Source: Candidatus Thiodiazotropha taylori
Lineage (GTDB): Bacteria; Pseudomonadota; Gammaproteobacteria; Chromatiales; Chromatiaceae
DNA length: 7,379 nucleotides
Assembly: GCA_019100305.1 (NCBI GenBank)
Contig: JAHRHW010000223.1
Coordinates: 1 to 7,379 of the forward strand
Direction: 5' to 3'
Under the pieces are notes generated by a model that was not told where the DNA came from, did not search any database, and saw nothing but the letters and a program-made list of their open reading frames with translations. Below, one piece after another: positions 1 through 5,634 of the stretch (positions within the stretch are counted from its first letter, which is position 1; each line of letters starts with the position of its first letter). Position numbers and translations under genes: made by a program.

Positions 1-5
1 GAACG

Positions 6-2600
6 GTGACGATGATAAAGAAACATGCACTTACCAAACTGATCAGCTCATCCCTGAATCAGGAACGCAGAAATTTTCTCAAGGCATCAGCAACTGGTTT
101 TGCAACATTGGCCGCTGGCGGGCTTGTCAAAATCAATAAAGCAACAGCCCAAGCCTATCAACCCTATCCTACCGATAACCAACTGGAAACCGTTGTGACC
201 AGTTGTGCGCATAACTGCGGTTCACGTCATATGCTGGTTGCACATAAACAAAATGATGTGATTGTGCGGCTCTCTTCGGATGATGGCCGCTATCAGCGTG
301 ACGGTTGCTACGGTAAGGATACGGATGAAGAACCTCAACTCAGAGCCTGCCTTCGCGGCCGAGCCTATCGGGAACGTATCTACTGCGCCGAAAGATTACT
401 CTATCCAATGATGCGTGTCGGTGAAAGAGGTTCAGGCAAATTCAAACGTGTTTCCTGGGATGAAGCCCTGGATTTCATAGCCAAAAAACTGATTGAAATA
501 AAAGCACAATATGGATCTCAGGCCATACTCGATCAAAGTTATGCTGGCGCCTCTTATGGTGTGTTACATAAATCAGATCAGATCGAAGGTTTACAGGGGC
601 GCTTTCTGGGGATGTTTGCCTGTCGTACAAGCTGCTGGTCCGTTCCCTCCTACCAGGGCACGACAACCAGTTCACGTTGGACCTTTGGAACCATCGAAGA
701 CGGCAATGAAGATGATACTTTCGCTCATTCGAAACTAATGATCATGTGGGGTTGGAACCCTGCGTATACATTTCATGGCGGCAATACCATCTACTACATG
801 CGCAAGGCGAAACAGAACGGCTGTAAATTTGTCGTTATAGATCCGTTATACACCGACACGGCAGCTACTTTCGATGCTTGGTGGATTCCAATCAAGCCCA
901 ATACCGATGCAGCAATGATGGCCGGCATGGCACATTACATCTTCACTAACAATCTACAGGATCAAGCGTTCATTGATAAGTTTGTACAAGGCATGGATGC
1001 AGGCACCATGCCTGAATGGTCAAGTAATTCGCCGAACGGCACTGAGAATTTCAAAGACTACATTCTCGGCAAGTATGACGGTCAGCCAAAAACACCCGAG
1101 TGGGCTGAAAAGATCTGTGGCGTCAAGGCAGCAGATATCAGAAAGCTAGCTGACATGTATGCCAAAACCAAACCAGCCGCTCTCAAAGCATGCTGGGGTC
1201 CTGGGCGCAACGACTATGGTGAACAGTATAATCGTATGGCAGCAGCACTACAGGCCATGACCGGTAATATCGGCATACTCGGCGGCTGCGCCGAAGGTGT
1301 AGGCAAGGCCTGGCATGCTGAAGGTGTGGCCCACCCATACGACAGTTATTCCAATATCTGGTTCTCCTCGATCAAATCGGATCGGTGGGCTCATATCGTC
1401 AACAACTACCCAAATGTAACCCGCCAGGAAGCCGGTCTCTGGCCACGTGATGACAATCTTGATGGTGTGATTCCCAATATCCGGGGCATATTCTATCAAG
1501 GATCAAACTGGTTCAACCAACTCACCAATATCAATGCAGAAATCGAAGCCATCAATAAACTGGACCTGGTGGTTTGCCTCGACCAGACAATTACAACATC
1601 GGGCCTCTATTCCGATGTATTACTACCAATCTGCACACACTTCGAAAGGCATGATGTGGCCCTACCCTGGTACAAAGGCCACTACTATATACACAGGCCT
1701 AAAGTGATCGAACCTTTGGGTGAAAGCAAGTCTGACTTCCAGGTGTTTACAGAGCTTGCCTATCGCCTAGGCAACATGACTGGAATGGGCGATAAGTTCG
1801 GCCAGGCTTACAACCCGAAAGCCACACGTGACTATTGGAATAATCCTGATCCCGTCGATGAGGACTATCTGCGTACCTGGTGGGAAGACAGGGTCATGCA
1901 CCATCAACATGTGGAAATGCCCTGGGTGGAGTTTAAAAAGCACGGGGTCTACAAAGTAAAACTTGAGCGTCCACATATCGCCTTTCAGGATCAGGTGGAA
2001 CTTGGCCTACCGTTTCAAACCCCATCTGGAAAAATTGAGATTCTGTGTGACGAATTGGCCCGCATCAATGACTGGACAAAAACTCGTTACGGTTACCATA
2101 TCCCTTCAATTCCAAAGTGGATAGAACCTTTCGAATCTTTGAATCACCCAACCAAAACAAAAAAATATCCATTTCATTTAATCACACCGCATCCACGACA
2201 TAGAACACATTCGATTTTCAATAACAGCGCCATCCTGCGAGAGACCTATGATCAGGAGATCACAATCAACGCCAGTGACGCGAAGAAGCTTGGCATCTCT
2301 ACAGGGGACAAGATTGAAGTTTGGAACGATCGCGGGAGATTGGTGGTACCGGCTTATGTGACACAAAGATGTTTACCCGGTGTCGTCGCCATCCCTGAAG
2401 GGGCATGGATCGACTTGGATAGCAAAGGTATCGATCGCGCCGGCAATCCTAACATGCTCAGTGCAGACACACCCAGCCCTGCAGGATCGTTTGCCTATAA
2501 CACCATTCTCGTCAACATACGTAAAACAACACTACAACATCGTGCGGGCTGGGATGAAACATCCGTATCCAGAACCCATGTCTTTGGCCGCGATATTTAG
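6..2600 (+). CDS. DmsA-like molybdopterin oxidoreductase catalytic subunit, Tat-exported (DMSO reductase family)
   Basis: Catalytic subunit of a DMSO-reductase-family molybdoenzyme carrying Mo-bis(pyranopterin guanine dinucleotide), probably periplasmic. A Tat signal is visible: ERRNFLK at residues 20-26, a hydrophobic stretch to about 41, and likely cleavage after ATAQA near residue 50. The Fe-S (FS0) region runs from C67 to C115 (C67, C71, H75, C115), ending in the DmsA-type block RACLRGRA. S215, in VPSYQG, aligns with the Mo-ligating serine of DmsA. Further DmsA-like blocks are IDPLYTDT (about 279-286), KTPEWAEKICGV and WGPGR. The dinucleotide-binding domain covers about 700-845, with NDRGRLVVPAYVT and PEGAWIDLD. 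At 864 residues it is slightly longer than E. coli DmsA. The order of motifs places it nearer DmsA/YnfE than NarG, NapA or PsrA. It starts at GTG 6 or ATG 12; the ribosome binding site lies outside the window and a start further upstream is possible. The odd point is His at the third FS0 ligand position. Substrate and direction of catalysis are unknown. Confidence 0.93.
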   Translation: MTMIKKHALTKLISSSLNQERRNFLKASATGFATLAAGGLVKINKATAQAYQPYPTDNQLETVVTSCAHNCGSRHMLVAHKQNDVIVRLSSDDGRYQRDGCYGKDTDEEPQLRACLRGRAYRERIYCAERLLYPMMRVGERGSGKFKRVSWDEALDFIAKKLIEIKAQYGSQAILDQSYAGASYGVLHKSDQIEGLQGRFLGMFACRTSCWSVPSYQGTTTSSRWTFGTIEDGNEDDTFAHSKLMIMWGWNPAYTFHGGNTIYYMRKAKQNGCKFVVIDPLYTDTAATFDAWWIPIKPNTDAAMMAGMAHYIFTNNLQDQAFIDKFVQGMDAGTMPEWSSNSPNGTENFKDYILGKYDGQPKTPEWAEKICGVKAADIRKLADMYAKTKPAALKACWGPGRNDYGEQYNRMAAALQAMTGNIGILGGCAEGVGKAWHAEGVAHPYDSYSNIWFSSIKSDRWAHIVNNYPNVTRQEAGLWPRDDNLDGVIPNIRGIFYQGSNWFNQLTNINAEIEAINKLDLVVCLDQTITTSGLYSDVLLPICTHFERHDVALPWYKGHYYIHRPKVIEPLGESKSDFQVFTELAYRLGNMTGMGDKFGQAYNPKATRDYWNNPDPVDEDYLRTWWEDRVMHHQHVEMPWVEFKKHGVYKVKLERPHIAFQDQVELGLPFQTPSGKIEILCDELARINDWTKTRYGYHIPSIPKWIEPFESLNHPTKTKKYPFHLITPHPRHRTHSIFNNSAILRETYDQEITINASDAKKLGISTGDKIEVWNDRGRLVVPAYVTQRCLPGVVAIPEGAWIDLDSKGIDRAGNPNMLSADTPSPAGSFAYNTILVNIRKTTLQHRAGWDETSVSRTHVFGRDI

Positions 2601-2623
2601 TTGATCAACAGGAATTCATCCAC

Positions 2624-3301
2624 ATGAAAAAACCCCTGGACAAATCAAAAATAAAAGCAGCGGTCAAACGACGCAAACAACAGGTCTACACACCTGTTGA
2701 CCCGGAACAACAACTCGCCTTTATACATCATAATGTTGATTGTATTGGCTGTCGTGCCTGCGAGATTGCTTGTAAAGATAAAAATGGACTTGCGCCAGGA
2801 CCACGCTTCCGCAGAGTCAGCTACATCGAGGGTGGCGATTTTCCCGATGTTTATGCTTATAAAGTTAATATGTCGTGCAACCACTGCGCACAACCTGCCT
2901 GCCTGCCAACCTGCCCAACAGGCGCTATTTTCAAACGTCAACAAGACGGCATTGTCGATATAGATTCTTCACTTTGTATCGGTTGCAGACGTTGTGAAGC
3001 CGCCTGTCCATACGGCGCACCTCAGTTTGATCCCAGCGATAATCTGGTAAAAAAATGCAACATGTGCGTCGACGAGATCGATGCCGGACGCAAACCTTAT
3101 TGCGTTATGGCCTGCATGATGCGGGTATTGGATATCGGGCCAATCGATCAACTCGATAGCGGTAATTTCGATACAACAGCGATTGGGCCAAATGACCACC
3201 CTGTCAGACAGGTCAAGAACATGGCTGATCCGAAATTAACCAACCCCTCGATTCGTTTCATTGCCCACACCAAAGGCAACGTGGAAAACGATAACTCTTA
3301 A
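2624..3301 (+). CDS. DmsB-like four-cluster [4Fe-4S] electron-transfer subunit
   Basis: Electron-transfer subunit predicted to pair with the upstream catalytic subunit. Four ferredoxin-type cysteine groups are complete: C40/C43/C46/C50, C85/C88/C93/C97, C118/C121/C124/C128 and C145/C148/C160/C164, sixteen in all. The order and flanking blocks (CIGCRACEIACKD, SCNHC, CPTGA, CIGCRRCEAACPYGAPQ, IGPIDQL) match E. coli DmsB closely. It has no signal peptide, as in DmsB, so it would be exported together with its Tat-bearing partner. The start is supported by AGGA at 2610-2613, ten nt before the ATG. It begins 23 nt after the upstream stop, indicating co-transcription and a 1:1 complex. Compared with E. 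coli DmsB it has about 25 extra residues at the N-terminus, very rich in Lys and Arg (residues 2-20). No DmsC membrane anchor follows. Family assignment is secure; the physiological partner is inferred from context. Confidence 0.93.
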   Translation: MKKPLDKSKIKAAVKRRKQQVYTPVDPEQQLAFIHHNVDCIGCRACEIACKDKNGLAPGPRFRRVSYIEGGDFPDVYAYKVNMSCNHCAQPACLPTCPTGAIFKRQQDGIVDIDSSLCIGCRRCEAACPYGAPQFDPSDNLVKKCNMCVDEIDAGRKPYCVMACMMRVLDIGPIDQLDSGNFDTTAIGPNDHPVRQVKNMADPKLTNPSIRFIAHTKGNVENDNS

Positions 3302-3337
3302 TGTAATACATTGAACCAATAACCCAGGAGTCAATGA

Positions 3338-4177
3338 ATGCTGCTTAAACCCGTATTGATACTCTTACTGTTACTACCCACTCTTTGTCAGGCTTTGAAT
3401 ATCGAGAATGGCAAACGGATCAACAGAAGCTGCGCACTCTGTCACGGTGACTATGGCCAGGGAACTCCAGGCACCATGTCTCCAAGATTGGCCGGCTTAC
3501 CTGCCGATTATCTTGAAAAAGAACTCAAATACTATCGTTCCGGTGAGCGGAGCTATGCTCCCATGGTTATCGCTTCCTCTATTAAAAAAATGAGCGATGA
3601 GGACATCAGGGATATTTCAGAATACCTGGCTGGTGTCAATTTACGTAATCTAAACCTGCCCAAAATCCCTGAATACCCAAATGGCAAACCCAACAAAGGC
3701 AAAGAGATTTTCAACGATGAATGCAAATCCTGCCACAAGAAAACAGGCTTGGGTAAACCTAAAAAGGACATCCCACCGGTAGCGGGTCAATACGGCAGTT
3801 ACATATTCATCCAAATTAAAAAATTTCAGGATAAGCAACGCCACCACGACGATGACCCTGAAGACGATACATTCGATGACTACGCTGACACTGAAATCGA
3901 TGACATTATCGCCTATGTCACAACGCTCCCCGCTCATCCACCTCTACCTGCATCAAATGACTTTTCGGTTGGCATGTCTGGGGTGATGGACAGTATGAGT
4001 ATGGTTGGTATGGTACAGGGAGGCGACCAAAGTGATCTGAATATCTCCGGGCAATTCAGAGTAACGCCCTCTGGTGACATTGTTCTCAAGCCTCTCAATC
4101 AGGATATGCGCTCTATCGCCGGTCTATCCGGTAACTTCAGAATAACTCCAACAGGAATACTTTTCATGCCCAACTAA
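3338..4177 (+). CDS. Secreted diheme class I (c4/c553-like) cytochrome c with unusual second domain and C-terminal tail
   Basis: Periplasmic diheme c-type cytochrome, probably the redox partner of the molybdoenzyme encoded upstream. A Sec signal peptide covers residues 1-19, with a Leu-rich core and likely cleavage at CQA/LN. Domain 1 has C32-A-L-C35-H36 and a plausible axial Met at M76, followed by a helix ending in the class I block DISEYLAG. Domain 2 has C129-K-S-C132-H133 and ends in DDIIAYVTTLP, but contains no Met between heme motif and domain end. Instead it has HH at 169-170 and a very acidic stretch to about 189. Residues 200-279 form an extra tail beyond the usual two-domain length: a Met-rich patch (M213, M217, M220, M222, M225) and two copies of an SG(Q/N)FR(V/I)TP(S/T)G motif. 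AGGAG at 3326-3330, seven nt before the ATG, fixes the start. It lies 36 nt after the Fe-S gene, where a DmsC gene would be expected in a dms operon. Whether it donates or accepts electrons is not determinable. Confidence 0.9.
   Translation: MLLKPVLILLLLLPTLCQALNIENGKRINRSCALCHGDYGQGTPGTMSPRLAGLPADYLEKELKYYRSGERSYAPMVIASSIKKMSDEDIRDISEYLAGVNLRNLNLPKIPEYPNGKPNKGKEIFNDECKSCHKKTGLGKPKKDIPPVAGQYGSYIFIQIKKFQDKQRHHDDDPEDDTFDDYADTEIDDIIAYVTTLPAHPPLPASNDFSVGMSGVMDSMSMVGMVQGGDQSDLNISGQFRVTPSGDIVLKPLNQDMRSIAGLSGNFRITPTGILFMPN
4043..4165 (+). repeat. Duplicated 14-residue motif in the cytochrome tail (27-residue period)
   Basis: Within the cytochrome c gene, residues 236-250 (ISGQFRVTPSGDIVL) and 263-276 (LSGNFRITPTGILF) repeat each other with a spacing of 27 residues. 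Most differences are conservative: Q/N, V/I and S/T. The DNA is also recognisably similar, so this looks like an old internal duplication. Alternating hydrophobic residues and a central PSG/PTG turn suggest two beta-hairpins. The function is unknown; docking to a partner is a guess. Confidence 0.7.
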
Positions 4178-4272
4178 TGCAATAGACTTCGCCAGCATGC
4201 CGTTATCTATTGAAAACTGTTTTGGAAGTGACGAGATCATCTTGCATTTTCATCGACCCTGGGGAGACGAAT

Positions 4273-4782
4273 ATGAAATCACTCAACAAATATAATCTCT
4301 GCTTTTTCGCTTTATTGCTCCTTTCACTTGATCTGACAGCCGGCGAAGACCCTGAGGTCGAGATTGCTGATATCTATCAATCAGTGATAAAAATGAGCCT
4401 TGCCAGTGGTGTCAGCTTGGCTGACGCAGCTGAAGCCATGACATCCAAAGCGGCTGAATTGAATCTACGCCTCGTGGGCCGTCAGAAGGTACATGAAGAG
4501 GTACGAGCCCGTGGATTGAAATCTCCACATCTCGAAATTCTACAATTCTGTGATCCGGAAGATGCCGTTCAAATGGTGGTCAGTGATCCTCTCTATTCAG
4601 CCTACATGCCATGCCGTATCTCTTTAGTGGAGGACCAGAATGGCAAGGCCTGGCTCTATATGCTCAACTTGGATATGTTGATCAACAGCGCTTCCCTATC
4701 CCCTGAATTGCAGACCATCGCAATTCGTGTCAATCAGGCGATGCTTGCGGTGATGACGGCGGGCGCAACCGGAGAGTTCTAG
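4273..4782 (+). CDS. Secreted DUF302-family protein
   Basis: A 169-residue protein with a Sec signal peptide (FFALLLLSLDLTA, likely cleavage after A23), so the mature form should be periplasmic. The mature part resembles DUF302: an N-terminal region with a LADAAEAMTSKA helix (about 49-60), then ILQFCDPEDAVQMVVSDP (about 89-106), the YMPCRISLVED block (111-121) and a final strand and helix. Both cysteines typical of such proteins, C93 and C114, are present. DUF302 has no settled biochemical role; members often sit near redox, thiol or heme genes. The start was moved to ATG 4273 because GGGGAG at 4261-4266 is well spaced for it and the signal peptide begins there. The reading frame stays open 21 codons upstream to ATG 4210, but that would bury the signal peptide. 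It follows the cytochrome gene by 95 nt with no terminator visible, so co-transcription is likely but not certain. A link to the molybdoenzyme rests on position only. Confidence 0.75.
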   Translation: MKSLNKYNLCFFALLLLSLDLTAGEDPEVEIADIYQSVIKMSLASGVSLADAAEAMTSKAAELNLRLVGRQKVHEEVRARGLKSPHLEILQFCDPEDAVQMVVSDPLYSAYMPCRISLVEDQNGKAWLYMLNLDMLINSASLSPELQTIAIRVNQAMLAVMTAGATGEF

Positions 4783-4866
4783 AAATGAAATGTTGGCCAA
4801 ACGGCTAGTAGCTGGTATGCATACAAGACCAATAGCTAGCAACCCGAATAGATAACGGATCACTGC

Positions 4867-5322
4867 ATGGAACACTGGATTAAAATTATCGCTCAACAGT
4901 TAGCCAAAGAAAGAGAGTGGTATGGACTGATTGTCGCATTTCCCGAATACCGTCCAGATTTAATCAAAACCCTGGCTCATGAACTGAACTATTCTTTTTA
5001 CGATTATCGCGAAGCTGAGATGGCTCCTCTCGGCATGAAGGCCGCCGAGCTGACTCTTGCTGAACTCGACCATACGCTATTCAAGACGATCCAGGCAGGG
5101 CCCACGGTACTACACAATATTGAATCGTTACTGGTCTCCAAACAGAATCAGTCAGTGATAACCTGGCTAACAGAGTTCAGTACCAAACCCTGGGGACACA
5201 ATGTGCTGCTACCCATTGTCATTCTGGCTGACGAGGCACTCAAACTACAGCCTGATGCAGTCGTCGATCTCACTCAAACCACATTTCCCGAACAGTCATT
5301 GATCTCTCGCCTCATACACTGA
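4867..5322 (+). CDS. Uncharacterised 151-residue protein, possibly a degenerate P-loop NTPase-like fold
   Basis: I do not recognise this protein by name. It has no signal peptide and no membrane segment, so it is probably cytoplasmic. The apparent order is: N-terminal helix (1-17), strand GLIVAF (20-25), helix RPDLIKTLAHEL (29-40), strand SFYDYR (43-48), helix about 62-77, strand PTVLHNIESLLV (79-90), helix about 94-104, strand VLLPIVIL (113-120), strand AVVDLT (131-136), and a last segment FPEQSLISRL. This alternating pattern looks like a small AAA/P-loop domain. However, the Walker A site is replaced by FPEYRP, and the Walker B site reads VLHNIE with no acidic residue at the usual Asp position. 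ATP binding is therefore unlikely if the comparison holds. An in-frame stop at 4849-4851 makes ATG 4867 the first ATG available; the ribosome binding site (ACGGAT, 4855-4860) is weak. It lies 84 nt after the DUF302 gene, same strand. A cofactor-insertion or assembly role is conceivable from context but unsupported by motifs. Confidence 0.7.
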   Translation: MEHWIKIIAQQLAKEREWYGLIVAFPEYRPDLIKTLAHELNYSFYDYREAEMAPLGMKAAELTLAELDHTLFKTIQAGPTVLHNIESLLVSKQNQSVITWLTEFSTKPWGHNVLLPIVILADEALKLQPDAVVDLTQTTFPEQSLISRLIH

Positions 5323-5451
5323 AATTTGGGTTATCACAGAGAGCGCTCTACAAACACAATAGATCCGCCGGTAAGCAAATACCTCACAAAGTATGCGTAA
5401 TGGAACCGAGGTAATCCTGCCCGCAAGAGATCGAAGACATGAAAAACAGTT
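5323..5451. other. Intergenic stretch, left part of the gap between the cluster and polA
   Basis: I see no gene here. It holds one short perfect palindrome, AGAGCGCTCT at 5340-5349, 17 nt after the stop of the 151-residue protein, with no T-run on either side. No convincing terminator for the plus-strand cluster is visible. The rest of the 312-nt gap (5452-5634) contains the predicted minus-strand sRNA, its promoter and its terminator. Confidence 0.6.
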
Positions 5452-5496
5452 AAAAAAAGTGGCCCCATCAGCCTAAGGGGAGAGACTGATGGGGCC
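5452..5496 (-). terminator. Intrinsic terminator for the predicted sRNA and polA read-through
   Basis: Read on the minus strand, an 11-bp perfect stem (GGCCCCATCAG pairing with CTGATGGGGCC, 14-nt loop) is followed after AC by seven T (5458 down to 5452). This is a strong Rho-independent terminator. On the plus strand the stem is followed by GGATCTTCCC with no T-run, so it works only for minus-strand transcription. No other terminator lies between the polA stop and this hairpin, so polA read-through transcripts would also end here. Confidence 0.9.
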
Positions 5497-5572
5497 GGAT
5501 CTTCCCGGATGGGGTCACCGGGAAGGGGTGGGTCGCAAAGGGAGGAAAGCGACCCGTGCCGTACGACTTACA
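5452..5572 (-). ncRNA. Predicted sRNA of about 120 nt downstream of polA (Spot 42/ErsA position)
   Basis: The prediction rests on three things read directly. First, a sigma-E-like promoter ends at 5578 on the minus strand, placing the start near 5571-5573. Second, three stem-loops follow: GGGTCGC/GCGACCC (5530-5555, 7 bp, 12-nt loop), CTTCCCGG/CCGGGAAG (5501-5525, 8 bp, 9-nt loop) and an 11-bp terminator stem (5461-5496). Third, seven U end the transcript at about 5452. The loops read UUUCCUCCCUUU, UGACCCCAU and UCUCUCCCCUUAGG, so each exposes a C/U-rich stretch able to pair with purine-rich ribosome binding sites. In E. coli the spf gene (Spot 42) and in Pseudomonas ersA lie downstream of polA in the same orientation; ErsA is sigma-22 (AlgU) dependent and similar in length. 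I cannot claim sequence homology to either. The alternative is a structured 3' UTR of polA mRNA with no promoter of its own. Confidence 0.62.
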
Positions 5573-5577
5573 GAACC

Positions 5578-5604
5578 TCTGACTAGGCTCCCGGGAAAAA
5601 GTTC
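5578..5604 (-). promoter_or_regulatory. Sigma-E/AlgU-type promoter upstream of the predicted sRNA
   Basis: On the minus strand GAACTT (5604 to 5599) is followed by a 16-nt spacer and TCAGA (5582 to 5578). The established sigma-E/AlgU (sigma-22) consensus is GAACTT, 16-17 nt, TCTGA-like, so the -35 is perfect and the -10 differs at one base. It starts about 30 nt past the polA stop codon, and a start site five to eight nt downstream would lie just before the first hairpin. No good sigma-70 promoter was found in the same stretch. Use of this promoter is inferred from the match alone. Confidence 0.58.
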
Positions 5605-5634
5605 AGCAACATACTCAACTATTTTACAATTCCC

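Noticed and set aside
2669..2674. Twin Arg (RR at residues 16-17) in the Fe-S subunit as a possible Tat signal.
   Set aside because: No hydrophobic segment follows and the SRRxFLK context is absent. Export with the catalytic subunit is the established mode for this family.
4178..4272. Possible sigma-70 promoter before the DUF302 gene (TTGAAA near 4210).
   Set aside because: No acceptable -10 hexamer lies 16-18 nt downstream, so I treat this as an operon spacer.
4804..4840. Loose dyad GCTAG/CTAGC with inner TGGT/ACCA and a nested palindrome GTATGCATAC (4815-4824).
   Set aside because: The two stems are short, separated by a 4x4 mismatch, and there is no T-run. It is too weak to call a terminator or operator.
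5340..5349. Perfect 10-bp palindrome AGAGCGCTCT after the last plus-strand gene.
   Set aside because: It has no loop and no T-run, and there is no second copy in the window. A palindrome of this size is expected by chance at moderate frequency.
5461..5555. CsrB/RsmZ-like sRNA on the plus strand: hairpin loops there contain GGA motifs (for example AAAGGGAGGAAA).
   Set aside because: No plus-strand terminator follows and no plus-strand promoter is evident. Both the promoter match and the T-run belong to the minus strand. The GGA motifs are the complement of its C-rich loops.
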